Shown in pieces: positions 7,512 through 15,722 of a stretch of 26,239 nt of DNA (its first letter is position 1; each line of letters starts with the position of its first letter). The DNA is from Dehalococcoidia bacterium UBA1141 (GTDB lineage: Bacteria > Chloroflexota > Dehalococcoidia > Lucifugimonadales > UBA3495): positions 352 through 26,590 of the forward strand of contig DCAE01000021.1 in assembly GCA_002311385.1 (NCBI GenBank), given 5' to 3'. The notes beneath the pieces were generated by a model. It made no database searches. It was given only the letters and a program-made list of their open reading frames with translations, and was not told where the DNA came from. A program made the position numbers and the translations under genes.

Positions 7512-8087
7512 TTACGGGGTGCGACCTGTGACCCCCAATAACTTGTCCTGCATACTGCCGCTGATGGGAATCTGGACTTCCGGGCCAAAAGCCCCCGATT
7601 TTCGGGCGCCCTCGGCGATACCGGCAAACGTGTGATAGCAGATTTCCGCCAGCGACGCGTCCAAAGCCTCTTCTTCGCCTACGGCTCTGGCCAAATCCCA
7701 TTTGTGGATGACCATGTCCGCAAAGGGCAGCAAAATGAATTCCGCAACAGGTATCTTGCCAAAGGGTGAATCGACTAACTTCTCTAGGTTGCCTGGAACT
7801 TTAAGGTCTTGAAGCGCAATATTTGTGCTTTCGTGAAAAGCCGCTTCGGCGCCTCCAGATGGGATTGAGCCGCTGACGTCGAAGGGGTTCACCTTCTCAC
7901 TTCCGGTTATCCCCGAATGCACCGCTTGCGCCACTCTAATATTGTGCAATATTAGCTGCTGCACGTTCCACTCGACGCAGGGAGTGGAATCATTTAACTG
8001 GCTATCCTGAACTGCGGCCACGATCGGCAACATATGGCCTATCGCCGCTTCATAAAGCTCTATGGGATTCCGGTTAGCCTGGACCAT
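7512..8087 (-). CDS. TIGR03086-type putative metal-binding protein (DinB/MDMPI-like), copy 2
   Basis: 191 aa. The N-terminal helix bundle contains STPCVEWNVQQLILHN (34-49) and a second helix with FADMVIHKWDLARAVG (122-137), the signature of TIGR03086 proteins related to the mycothiol-dependent maleylpyruvate isomerase / DinB superfamily. His48, Asp124 and His128 are the likely divalent-metal ligands. Enzymes of the superfamily use a low-molecular-weight thiol with the metal, but this subfamily has no proven reaction. GAGGAAG ahead of the ATG supports the start. It is a tandem duplicate of the gene at 8203-8781, with a hairpin between them, and ends at the shared terminator at 7442-7473. Confidence 0.85.
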   Translation of the reverse strand: MVQANRNPIELYEAAIGHMLPIVAAVQDSQLNDSTPCVEWNVQQLILHNIRVAQAVHSGITGSEKVNPFDVSGSIPSGGAEAAFHESTNIALQDLKVPGNLEKLVDSPFGKIPVAEFILLPFADMVIHKWDLARAVGEEEALDASLAEICYHTFAGIAEGARKSGAFGPEVQIPISGSMQDKLLGVTGRTP

Positions 8088-8136
8088 AGTTTTCTTCCTC
8101 TAGAAATCTAAAGTTTATATAATCCTCTGAAAACAG

Positions 8137-8170
8137 GCCAGCCGCCCTTCGGCTAAGTTGGGCGGCTGGC
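8137..8170 (-). terminator. 11-bp perfect hairpin between the two TIGR03086 genes
   Basis: GCCAGCCGCCC (8137-8147) pairs perfectly with GGGCGGCTGGC (8160-8170) around a 12-nt loop. On the minus strand it follows the 8203-8781 gene and is trailed by CTGTTTTC, a weak U-tract, so it probably terminates or trims that transcript. The fold resembles the hairpins at 16851-16885 and 21768-21802. Confidence 0.6.
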
Positions 8171-8202
8171 GAGAGTGACGTGAGAAAGTCTAGAGCCCTA
8201 AT

Positions 8203-8781
8203 CTAGGGCTGGCGACCGCTGAGGCCAAGCATGCGGTCTTGGAAGCTAGCGGATTCCGGAACGGAAACTTCAGCACCGAAAGCCCCAATCTTCCGGCCAC
8301 CCTCGGCGACGTTGACCATTACGTTGAACCCCAATTCAGCCAGACCGGCATCCAAAGTAGTGTCCTGACCGGTCGATTTGGCCAAGTCCCAAGTGTGTAT
8401 GATCATATCGGCAATGGGGACCATGATGAATTGCCCACCCGGCATTTCGCCGAATGGCGTCTGGACAACCGCCGTCATATCGATAGTCTTGAGCGTGGCC
8501 AAAGTCGTATCGGTGATTTCCTTTAACGCTGCGGAGGCGCCTTCGGAAGGTATCGGATGGGAAACGTTGCTCATGATGGAGCCATCCACTTCCGAGCCCG
8601 ACAATACACCGTTGGCGAATTTTAGAACTGCCAGGGCGTGGTTAATCACTGATTGGACATTCCAATCTGCGCAGGGGGTGCTTGATTCAAGCTGGTTGGC
8701 CGCGACCGCAGTCATTACTTTGTTTATCTGCTGAACTGCGCCTTGGTATGCCTCTATCGGGTTTGGTCCTTGTTGTGCCAT
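8203..8781 (-). CDS. TIGR03086-type putative metal-binding protein (DinB/MDMPI-like), copy 1
   Basis: 192 aa from ATG at 8781, chosen because AGGAAGGAAG lies at ribosome-binding distance and the product then matches its neighbour from the first residues (NPIE.Y..A). A reading from 8829 would add 16 unconserved residues. Motifs are SSTPCADWNVQSVINHA (33-49) and IADMIIHTWDLAKSTG (123-138), giving His48, Asp125 and His129 as likely metal ligands. It shares conserved stretches with the copy at 7512-8087 through the C-terminal GAFG.EV block and the LG.(S/T)GR.P end. The pair presumably arose by tandem duplication. Cytosolic; no signal peptide. A reaction cannot be assigned. Confidence 0.85.
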   Translation of the reverse strand: MAQQGPNPIEAYQGAVQQINKVMTAVAANQLESSTPCADWNVQSVINHALAVLKFANGVLSGSEVDGSIMSNVSHPIPSEGASAALKEITDTTLATLKTIDMTAVVQTPFGEMPGGQFIMVPIADMIIHTWDLAKSTGQDTTLDAGLAELGFNVMVNVAEGGRKIGAFGAEVSVPESASFQDRMLGLSGRQP

Positions 8782-9034
8782 GATATGCTTCCTTCCTAAT
8801 CCTAATGTGCCGTGTGTGAAACTATACAAGGCAGTGCCACCTGAAGTCGCCGTGAATAATTCGTTGACCTCAACAATTTACGCCCGGTGACCCGAACCGG
8901 ATCTCAGCACCCTCCGGTTGGCCGGGAAAAGGGATTTTATTCACAAGCCCGTCCCCAGTCAATAGGCCGGTTGTCATCAAACACCGAGTCTAGACTATTG
9001 GAGACTAATATAGAACGAAACCGCCCGAGTAGCC

Positions 9035-10399
9035 TCAGGATATGACTAACGTACGGCGAATCTCACCGGACACGTCGGTCATCTGCGGGATGTCGGACCA
9101 GGCATTTACTGCAGATTCCACATCCCTTTCCGGCATCACCATTCCGGCGTTGATCCGGAACTTCTTGGCGATGTTCTCAAACCCCCACGGGTTGACCGAC
9201 CCGCCGATGATGTCTCGCCGCGCCGTTGTGTGCTCGAACACCCTGCCGTCTTTTAAGGTGATTTTTATCGGCAAACCCTTTGGGATATCAGTGGTTCCCT
9301 CTTCGGACTTGGCCAGCACCCGTGTACGGACCTTACCCATGGTTTCCTGAACCGTTTCGTCGGCAATCTTCTCGTCCCGGAAGGTCTCGATACCAATCTC
9401 GCCGTCGATAAGCGCCGCAGCCACGTTGTACTTTGCGCTGAACTTGCCTTTCAGAGAGTCTTCAGGCTCTTGATACAACATGACCACCGAGTAATAGGAT
9501 TGGTCCACTTCTGCGCTGGCTACGTCCTCGTAGGTGAAATTGTTCTCACGCATCATGCTGAACAGGCTATCCAGCATGGCATGATTGCCGCCGCAGCAGG
9601 GGTACTTCTTGATCACCAATGCATCTTGGATGCGATAGGGTTTGCCCAGGTTCTCCGCCATCTCATCCAAATCGTAAATGCCGGGCCCAATTACCGTGTT
9701 CGCGAACCCGAAGGGATGCTCAATCACTTGGTCGCCGGAGGTGAGTCCTCTTTGGGCAAGCTGTGCGGCCATTACCCCGTCCCGGCAGGTCATACCGGCA
9801 TGCAGGGGTTTGGTCATAGTGCCGAAGTTGTGTATCAAGCCGCCAGACATGGAGCCAGCAATGCCCAATGCGGTAATAGTCTGCTTCTCATCCAACTTTA
9901 GCAGCTTGGCGCAGGCGGAAGCGCTGGCCAACCGGCCAATGACGGCAGTGCTGTGGAAGCCCTTCTCCATCTGGTTGTATTTGGTGGCATGCTGGATGGC
10001 CATGCCAATCTCGCAACCGATAACGTAGGCCTCAATCAGGTCCTTGCCGGTGGCGCCGGTAGTCTCGGCCAAGGCCAGAAGGGCCGGGAAGATGGCGACA
10101 GTTGGATGGCCGAATCCGCCAAAGTCGTCGTAGTCCAAGGCGTGGCCCATGGTCCCGTTGGCCAATGCGGCGTTTTGCTGTGAACTACGCTGTCCTGAAG
10201 CCAAGACGGTGGCCTCCGGGTTGCCGCCCAAGTCGGTGACGTACTGGCGGATTATCTCGCCCACGGGCTCCGTGGATCCGGCCAGAATCACGCCCAGCAG
10301 GTCGAAACAAGACTCATTTGCCACTCTTATGGCGTCCGGCGGTATGTCTTCATAGGTCGTGGTTACTATCCACTTTGAAACTGTCTCGGTCGCGCCCAT
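9035..10399 (-). CDS. MmgE/PrpD family protein (2-methylcitrate dehydratase-like)
   Basis: 454 aa from ATG at 10399, which has a perfect GGAGG seven bases upstream and gives the usual family length. An ATG at 10462 also has GGGGAG in front and would add 21 residues. Family landmarks are NGTMGHALDYDD (81-92), FGHPT (96-100), KGFHSTA (146-152), KPLHAG (197-202) and KKYPCCGGNHAMLDS (264-278). MmgE/PrpD proteins dehydrate 2-methylcitrate or related hydroxy acids, or decarboxylate or isomerise aconitate-like acids (IDS epimerase and cis-aconitate decarboxylase share the fold). No prpB or prpC is nearby, so propionate catabolism is not supported by context. It is divergent from the DAO flavoprotein gene, with which it may share a substrate pathway. 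An imperfect inverted repeat downstream (8895-8919, AACCGGA/TCCGGTT) could be its terminator. Confidence 0.85.
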   Translation of the reverse strand: MGATETVSKWIVTTTYEDIPPDAIRVANESCFDLLGVILAGSTEPVGEIIRQYVTDLGGNPEATVLASGQRSSQQNAALANGTMGHALDYDDFGGFGHPTVAIFPALLALAETTGATGKDLIEAYVIGCEIGMAIQHATKYNQMEKGFHSTAVIGRLASASACAKLLKLDEKQTITALGIAGSMSGGLIHNFGTMTKPLHAGMTCRDGVMAAQLAQRGLTSGDQVIEHPFGFANTVIGPGIYDLDEMAENLGKPYRIQDALVIKKYPCCGGNHAMLDSLFSMMRENNFTYEDVASAEVDQSYYSVVMLYQEPEDSLKGKFSAKYNVAAALIDGEIGIETFRDEKIADETVQETMGKVRTRVLAKSEEGTTDIPKGLPIKITLKDGRVFEHTTARRDIIGGSVNPWGFENIAKKFRINAGMVMPERDVESAVNAWSDIPQMTDVSGEIRRTLVIS

Positions 10400-10581
10400 A
10401 TCATGGCCTCCGCTCAAAAGAATCTCGTGTTGACCAACACCCAATCGGGCGTTAGCCGACATTATATACTCCCCGATGGGCGGGGCAAGGGATGAATTAT
10501 TTACGGTGCTATACTTGCGCTCTGGCTGGGATTTGGACTTGATTTCGCGTATATTTCTTACAGCGGGGATTTTGGACAGCA

Positions 10582-11754
10582 ATGACGACTAATACCGACG
10601 CAGTAGTCATAGGCGGCGGGGTGATGGGTTGTAGCATCCTCTACAACCTGGCGGTCCGCGGGGTAAAAAACGCAATCTTGCTGGAACGCGACCTGCTGGG
10701 CTCAGGATCTACCGGACGTTCCTCTGGTGCGGTCCGAATGCACTACTCCAATGAAGTGCACGCCAGGATGGCTTGGGAGAGCTTGCGCATCTTCCAGAAT
10801 TTTGACGAAATCGTGGGCGGCGAGTGCGGCTTCACGCAGACCGGTTACCTGGTGTTTTCCGGCGACGACGACGTTGACGCTTTCCACTCAAACGTGGCGA
10901 TGCAACAAAGTGTGGGCATCCAGACTGGCATAATCAGCCGTAGCGACGCCCAGGAAATCGCACCCCAGTTTTACTTGGATGACTGTCCGGCAATCGCCTA
11001 CGAACCCCTTTCGGGACACGCAGACTCCTCAGCCACTTCATCTTCATACGCAGCCAAAGCCCGGCAACTGGGAGCTTCAATAAGACTCCAAACCCCCGCA
11101 ACCAGCATCCAAGTGTCTAAAGGGAAGGTAACTGGGGTAAAGACCGGCGACGAGGTAATCGAAACCTCCACCGCCGTGGTCGCCACCGGGCCTTGGAGCC
11201 GCCGATTCCTGCTACAACACGGCATAGACCTGCCCTTCGAGGCCACTCGCCACGAGGTCATACACCTGAAGCGCCCGGTGGACTTGATACCCCACCATCC
11301 CGGCGGTGGCGACATCGCCAACATGGTCTACTTTCGACCGGAGGGCACCGACCTCACTTTGGTGGGCAATGGCAACATAGAGCAAGTAGTGGAAGACCCG
11401 GAGGTATTCGCCCAGCGGCCGACTCAAAGTTTTATACAGGAAGTGTGGTCCCGAATCGCCCGGCGAATCCCGCTACTGGAGGAAGCCGAGTTCAGCACCG
11501 GCTACGCCGGTCTTTACACTTCGACCCCCGACTCCCACCCAGTCATGGACAAGGTTGATGGGATTGAGGGACTTTACATCTGCACTGGATTCAGCGGCCA
11601 CGGCTTCAAGTTATCTCCCATGGTAGGGATTCTGATGAGCGAACTGGTGCTGGACGGTCTAGCCAAGACTATAGACATTTCGCCCTTGCGCATGTCCCGA
11701 TTCAAAGAGGGCGAATTAAACATGCCAGCCTACGGATTCCGGGTATTGGTGTAA
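10582..11754 (+). CDS. FAD-dependent oxidoreductase, DAO family (sarcosine/glycine oxidase-like)
   Basis: 390 aa. The N-terminal Rossmann motif GGGVMGCS (11-18) with the strand-end acidic residue E35 binds FAD. GSGSTGRSSGAVRMHYS (40-56) is the usual DAO second block. ATGPWS (201-206), GYAGLYTSTPDSHP (307-320) and TGFSGHGFKLSP (335-346) complete the fold. Members oxidise secondary or tertiary amines or amino acids such as sarcosine, dimethylglycine or glycine to imines, passing electrons to O2 or an electron-transfer protein. No Cys for covalent flavin is evident near the C terminus. The ribosome-binding site is weak (GGA six bases upstream). It diverges from the MmgE/PrpD gene; the upstream region is short and overlaps possible longer starts of that gene. 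Confidence 0.9.
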   Translation: MTTNTDAVVIGGGVMGCSILYNLAVRGVKNAILLERDLLGSGSTGRSSGAVRMHYSNEVHARMAWESLRIFQNFDEIVGGECGFTQTGYLVFSGDDDVDAFHSNVAMQQSVGIQTGIISRSDAQEIAPQFYLDDCPAIAYEPLSGHADSSATSSSYAAKARQLGASIRLQTPATSIQVSKGKVTGVKTGDEVIETSTAVVATGPWSRRFLLQHGIDLPFEATRHEVIHLKRPVDLIPHHPGGGDIANMVYFRPEGTDLTLVGNGNIEQVVEDPEVFAQRPTQSFIQEVWSRIARRIPLLEEAEFSTGYAGLYTSTPDSHPVMDKVDGIEGLYICTGFSGHGFKLSPMVGILMSELVLDGLAKTIDISPLRMSRFKEGELNMPAYGFRVLV

Positions 11755-11842
11755 TGATCTCTCTGCCAGACCAAGTAATAGGCTTGAGTCGCCAACGTGA
11801 TAATATAGTCAATGAGACATCTTGACCATATTGGAGCAAACC

Positions 11843-12130
11843 GTGAGTAAGAAAATAAGCGTCGCCGACGCCAAAAAGCACTTGTCGGAGATTATGAGCC
11901 GAGTTGCTTATAACAACGAACGGTTCTTGATAGAACGGCGGGGTAAGCCAATGGCCGCCTTAGTCTCTGCAGAAGACCTGGTCCGTCTGGATATGGAGCA
12001 CAAGGCTCCGCAAGGACTAATTGCAGCCGTAGGCGCTTGGTCCGAATTCGAACAGATCGACGAAATGGTAGAACACATCTACAAACAGCGGGAAGAATCT
12101 TGGGATCGCGAAGTAAAACTGGATGAATGA
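11843..12130 (+). CDS. Antitoxin of the Phd/YefM type
   Basis: 95 aa from GTG at 11843, preceded by GGAG six bases upstream; a TTG at 11822 would add 7 residues without support. The N-terminal half matches the Phd/YefM DNA-binding fold: SVADAKKHLSEIMSRV (6-21), then RFLIERRGKPMAALVS (27-42) and EDL. The C-terminal half (about 50-95) is acidic and helical, as expected for the toxin-neutralising tail. Its stop codon overlaps the toxin start by 4 nt (ATGA), so translation is coupled. By family behaviour the antitoxin, alone and with toxin, should repress this operon's own promoter. Confidence 0.9.
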   Translation: MSKKISVADAKKHLSEIMSRVAYNNERFLIERRGKPMAALVSAEDLVRLDMEHKAPQGLIAAVGAWSEFEQIDEMVEHIYKQREESWDREVKLDE

Positions 12131-12531
12131 TGTTTCTGTTTGACACTGATACCTTGAGTCAAATCATGAAACGTAATCCCTCGCCTTCGCTTTTGGCGCG
12201 GATGCACGGTACTCCACCTAATGAACAATTCACTTCCGCTATTACGATTGGTGAAATTGTATTTGGGGCACAGCGAAGCTCACGAAGAGAATACCTGATG
12301 AGCCAATTGGAGGAACTACTCTGGCCTAATTTAAATGTCTTACCCTTCGATCAAGCGGCCGCCATGACATACGGCAGGATTCACGCTGAATTAGAGCTAG
12401 CCGGGACGCCATTGGCCGAGGCGGATCTGCGCATAGGAGCAATAGCGCTGAATCGAGACCTCACCGTGATCACCGGGAATACCCGCCATTTTTCTCGGAT
12501 TCCTGGACTCAAGTTGGATAATTGGTTGTAA
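12127..12531 (+). CDS. vapC: PIN-domain ribonuclease toxin (VapC-like)
   Basis: 134 aa; starts at ATG 12127 (or the next ATG at 12130) overlapping the antitoxin stop. PIN-domain acidic residues are in place: FLFDTDTLS (3-11, Asp6 and Asp8), AITIGEIVFGA (38-48, Glu43), AEADLRIGAIA (97-107, Asp100) and the closing VITGNTRHFSRIPGL (114-128). VapC toxins are Mg-dependent RNases that cut tRNA or rRNA when their antitoxin is degraded. With the Phd-type antitoxin it forms a complete type II cassette sitting between unrelated metabolic genes, as mobile or stabilising cassettes often do. All catalytic positions look intact. Confidence 0.9.
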   Translation: MMFLFDTDTLSQIMKRNPSPSLLARMHGTPPNEQFTSAITIGEIVFGAQRSSRREYLMSQLEELLWPNLNVLPFDQAAAMTYGRIHAELELAGTPLAEADLRIGAIALNRDLTVITGNTRHFSRIPGLKLDNWL

Positions 12532-12652
12532 GGGCCAATAAAAACTAGAGTTTATGTTTAGAATCTATTATCCCGGGCTGCTAATCCAACATAAGCCGCA
12601 AGACGCAAAAACTGATTGAACACCGGGAACAAGCAAGAACGAGGATGAATAC

Positions 12653-13060
12653 GTGGGATCGATAATCAAGATAGTAAACGCCCTCTGGCGCGGCCTTAGC
12701 GTCTCAGCCGCCCTGTTTTATTACAACTGGGGGCTCATCTTTGCTCGTTGGGGCCAGCCCCACCGGGCTTTTTGGTACATGAACCGGGCGGTGATGATGA
12801 ACACCACCAATCCCAAGAGTTACTATCACCGGGCGTCGCTCTTCATGGCCGTGGGCAACCTCCGAAGCGCCGTTCAAGACTTCACCACCGCCATAAATCT
12901 GGACCCTCAGTACACCGATGCTTACACACGGCGAGGGATGATGTACACTTTGTTAGACCAAGAGGAAGATGCCAGAAAAGACTTTGACCGGGCTGTCCAA
13001 TTGGGCACAGATCGGGAGACCCTGGAGAGGGAGATTGGTTCCCTGAAACCTCCCCGCTGA
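12653..13060 (+). CDS. Small TPR-repeat protein
   Basis: 135 aa from GTG at 12653 with GAGG eight bases ahead; the ATG at 12645 is out of frame. Three tetratricopeptide repeats span about 22-53, 54-87 and 88-121, with the typical YYNWGLIF.R.G...A, YYHRASLFMAVGNLRSA and AYTRRGMMYTLLDQEEDA patterns. The first about 30 residues are hydrophobic and aromatic and could associate with the membrane, but the segment is short. The tail (DRETLEREIGSLK) resembles the tail of the next gene, so the two are paralogues. It probably acts as a protein-protein interaction scaffold; no partner can be named. It lies 44 nt before the second TPR gene and is likely co-transcribed with it. Confidence 0.8.
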   Translation: MGSIIKIVNALWRGLSVSAALFYYNWGLIFARWGQPHRAFWYMNRAVMMNTTNPKSYYHRASLFMAVGNLRSAVQDFTTAINLDPQYTDAYTRRGMMYTLLDQEEDARKDFDRAVQLGTDRETLEREIGSLKPPR

Positions 13061-13104
13061 CCAGAGTGACTCCAGTTCAAAAGAGCTAATCCGGAAGTTC
13101 AGAC

Positions 13105-13839
13105 ATGTTTATCTTTAAGCTTCTCATCTTCATAATCCGTGTCCCCCTCTCATTGCTGCCTGGAACTATCGGTCAATCCAAGTCAACCAAGCGGTACCGT
13201 GACGGCGTGCGCCTTCAAGGAAGGGGGATGCTGGAAGAGGCGATTGCCGTTTATGACAAAGTAATCGAGATGGAACCTTATTTCGTGCAAGCCTATTGCA
13301 ACCGGGGCGCGGCCTACCATCAACTCGGCCAGCCGGAAAAGACGGTCGAAGACTTGACCGAAGCCATCCGAATCAGGCCAAAACTGGCTTTGAGCTACTG
13401 CAATCGGGCCATGGCCCACGGTGCCATGCGAGATTTCACTAAAGCAATCAAGGACATGAACTCGGCGATCCGTCTAAACCCCAAGTTCGCCGACTTTTAC
13501 AGCGCCCGGGGCTACCTGCATAAGGAATCGGGCAAGTACCGCTTGGCGCTTCGAGATTTTGACCGTGCCCTGGACATTGACGCCAAGTTTGCCGACGCAT
13601 ACAACAACCGGGCAGACGTCTATCTATCCATCAAGCAACCCGAAGAGGCGGTGGGTGACCTGGATGAGGCCATCCGGCTCGACCACAAGTTCGCCATCGC
13701 CTACGTAAACCGTTCTTTCGCTTGGACCATGATGGGCCGCGACACAGAGGCCGAAGAAGACGTGGAAACGGCCACCGCCATGGGCTTAGACCGAGACATC
13801 ATTGCGGCGAAGATAAAGGAACTCAAAACCCAAAGGTAG
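13105..13839 (+). CDS. Membrane-anchored TPR-repeat protein
   Basis: 244 aa. Residues 1-20 are a hydrophobic segment (FIFKLLIFIIRVPLSLLPG) that should act as a signal anchor. Six TPR units follow at about 28-60, 61-94, 95-128, 129-162, 163-196 and 197-230, each with the expected Tyr/Ala/Gly positions, for example AYCNRGAAYHQLGQPEKTVE. A short capping helix ends the protein. GGAAG seven bases before the ATG supports the start. The repeats could scaffold a membrane complex. Only 14 nt separate its TAG stop from the amidohydrolase start, so the two TPR genes and the hydrolase probably form one operon, though a functional link is unproven. Confidence 0.85.
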   Translation: MFIFKLLIFIIRVPLSLLPGTIGQSKSTKRYRDGVRLQGRGMLEEAIAVYDKVIEMEPYFVQAYCNRGAAYHQLGQPEKTVEDLTEAIRIRPKLALSYCNRAMAHGAMRDFTKAIKDMNSAIRLNPKFADFYSARGYLHKESGKYRLALRDFDRALDIDAKFADAYNNRADVYLSIKQPEEAVGDLDEAIRLDHKFAIAYVNRSFAWTMMGRDTEAEEDVETATAMGLDRDIIAAKIKELKTQR

Positions 13840-13853
13840 GCAGCAAAACACCT

Positions 13854-15095
13854 ATGACCCAAATGCGGATTAATGCTTCTCGCCTGAATCGCTCACTGGA
13901 GGAATTGGGGCGCTTTGGCGATACCCCGGAAGGCATGCAGCGAATCGCCTTCTCTCCAGCCGATATCCAAGGCCGAGAATACACCATCTCTCTGATGCGC
14001 CAAGCAGGCATGGAGACCCGCATCGACTCTGCCGGAAATATAATCGGCCTGAGACCCGGAACTGTCCCGGGGCTCCCGGCAATAGCGATGGGCTCCCACA
14101 CCGACACAGTGCCTGCTGGCGGCAAATACGACGGGGCTTTGGGAGTATTGGGAGCGGTCGAATGCATCCAAACGTTGACTGACAACAACATCAACCTCCG
14201 TCACCCGGTGGAAGCCATCGTATTCACTAACGAAGAAGGCACCAGTTTTCACCGCTGGCTGATTGGCAGCCGGGCAATGGCCGGGCTTTTGGAGCCGGAA
14301 GACGAGAATCCGGTGGACGACCTGGGAGTCGACCTAGTCACCCGCATGGCCGATATTGGCGGCGACTGGCCCAAAGTCTCGGATGCGGTACGGAAACCGG
14401 AGGAACTTGCCGCCTATTTTGAACTCCATATCGAGCAAGGCCCCACCCTACATCAGACCGGAATCCCCATCGGAGTGGTAACTGGCATCACTGGCCGGGC
14501 GATGTTCGAAGTTGAAATCGTGGGGACAGCAAACCACGCCGGAACCACTCCAATGACCCACCGCCACGACGCTCTACTCAGCGCGTCCAAACTCACAGTG
14601 GCCGTAAATAAGCTGGCGGCGGAGTCGGAAACCTGCCGGGTTTCCACGGTGGGCAGCATCGAAGCCCACCCCAATGCCGTAAATGTGGTGCCGGGAAGCG
14701 TAAAGATTGGCCTTGAATTTCGGGATTTGAGCATGGACGCTTTGGCCGCCGCTGAGGACGAGTTTCGCCGAGCCACAGCAAAGATTGGCGAAGATGATGG
14801 GGTACAGATGGAAATCTACCGCCACCGCTTTACCGACTCGGTACCCATAGAGACGGATATGCAGCAACTGGTGGAAGCCGCATCTAAAAATGCTGGCCTA
14901 GCCCACATGCCGGTGCCCAGCGGAGCTGGCCATGACGCTCAAGCAATCGCCTCTATCACCAAGATGGCCATGGTTTTCGTTCCCAGTACCGAAGGCATCA
15001 GCCACGCGCCACAGGAATACTCCACTCCCGAAGATTGCGCCAACGGCACACAGGTACTCTTGGAGCTTCTCTTACTGGCGGACGAGAGCCTGTAA
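13854..15095 (+). CDS. Zn-dependent amidohydrolase, N-carbamoyl-amino-acid hydrolase/ureidoglycolate-type (M20 family)
   Basis: 413 aa, the normal length for the hydantoinase/carbamoylase branch of M20 peptidases. Start is ATG at 13854, 14 nt after the previous stop; an in-frame upward extension overlaps the TPR gene and is not conserved. Metal-site motifs in order: GSHTDTVPAGGKYDGALGV (80-98, His82 and Asp93), FTNEEGTSF (124-132, catalytic Glu127 and bridging Glu128), HIEQGP (192-197) and GISHAPQEYS (381-390, His384). NHAGTTPM (227-234) is the dimerisation-domain signature that binds the substrate carboxylate. Enzymes of this type hydrolyse N-carbamoyl amino acids, ureidoglycolate, allantoate or beta-ureidopropionate, releasing ammonia and CO2. 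No hydantoinase gene is adjacent, so the exact substrate stays open. Confidence 0.9.
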   Translation: MTQMRINASRLNRSLEELGRFGDTPEGMQRIAFSPADIQGREYTISLMRQAGMETRIDSAGNIIGLRPGTVPGLPAIAMGSHTDTVPAGGKYDGALGVLGAVECIQTLTDNNINLRHPVEAIVFTNEEGTSFHRWLIGSRAMAGLLEPEDENPVDDLGVDLVTRMADIGGDWPKVSDAVRKPEELAAYFELHIEQGPTLHQTGIPIGVVTGITGRAMFEVEIVGTANHAGTTPMTHRHDALLSASKLTVAVNKLAAESETCRVSTVGSIEAHPNAVNVVPGSVKIGLEFRDLSMDALAAAEDEFRRATAKIGEDDGVQMEIYRHRFTDSVPIETDMQQLVEAASKNAGLAHMPVPSGAGHDAQAIASITKMAMVFVPSTEGISHAPQEYSTPEDCANGTQVLLELLLLADESL

Positions 15096-15100
15096 GCTAC

Positions 15101-15131
15101 CATTCGGGTAAGCCAGCATTCGGGTAAGCCA
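15101..15131. repeat. Short tandem duplication
   Basis: The 15-mer CATTCGGGTAAGCCA occurs at 15101-15115 and again at 15117-15131, one base apart, followed by a degenerate ACATCAGCCAGCATC. It lies between the amidohydrolase stop and the CoxG-like start and looks like a replication-slippage duplication without obvious function. Confidence 0.85.
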
Positions 15132-15164
15132 ACATCAGCCAGCATCAAATAAAGGCCACGATCT

Positions 15165-15599
15165 ATGAAATTTACCGGCTCATACCTGTTCAACGCCGAC
15201 GCCCCCAAGGTCTGGGCAGCATTGACCGACCCCAAATCCCTGCAGCAGTGTATCCCCGGCTGCGAGGGCCTAAAACACCAAGGCAATAATGTCTATGAAG
15301 CGGAACTGACGGTGGGAGTCGGACCAATTCGTGGCAAATACCGCGCAAAGATTTCCATGCAAGACCAAGTCCAAAACCTCTCTTATCGTCTGATTATCCA
15401 AGGCAGCGGCGCCACCGGCTTCATGAATGGCGACGCAGTGATTACTCTCCAAGAGTCAAATGGCAAGACCACCGTGACGGTGGATGCCGATTCCCAGGCG
15501 GGAGGCCCAATCATGCGGGTAGGTCAGCGCCTGATGGGCAGCGTGGGTAAAACCATGATGGACCGATTTTTCAATTGCATGCAGAAATCCACCGATTAA
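15165..15599 (+). CDS. CoxG-like SRPBCC-family protein
   Basis: 144 aa. It begins MKFTGSYLFNADAPKVWAAL and continues LTDPKSLQQCIPGCEGL (20-36), the pattern of carbon monoxide dehydrogenase subunit G (CoxG/SRPBCC) proteins, then GVGPIRGKYRAKI (51-63) and a long C-terminal helix. CoxG anchors CO dehydrogenase or other xanthine-oxidase-family molybdoenzymes to the membrane; recent work on homologues also shows binding of quinone-like ligands in the START-type cavity. No coxSLM genes are in view, so it could serve a distant molybdoenzyme or bind a hydrophobic metabolite. AAAGG about nine bases before the ATG supports the start. It may be the last gene of the TPR-amidohydrolase operon. Confidence 0.85.
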   Translation: MKFTGSYLFNADAPKVWAALTDPKSLQQCIPGCEGLKHQGNNVYEAELTVGVGPIRGKYRAKISMQDQVQNLSYRLIIQGSGATGFMNGDAVITLQESNGKTTVTVDADSQAGGPIMRVGQRLMGSVGKTMMDRFFNCMQKSTD

Positions 15600-15722
15600 A
15601 TCCCACCCAAAACTGTTATAGCTGCGAACAAAGCACATCCCCTTCGGTTAATCACCAACATTCTCGCTCGCTTACCTATGCCCCATTTCCTTGATTCCCG
15701 TGATGCGGCCCTTGGTTGATTT

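Noticed and set aside
15101..15131. Attachment-site-like direct repeat
   Set aside because: The two 15-mers are adjacent and do not flank an element; a slippage duplication explains them.
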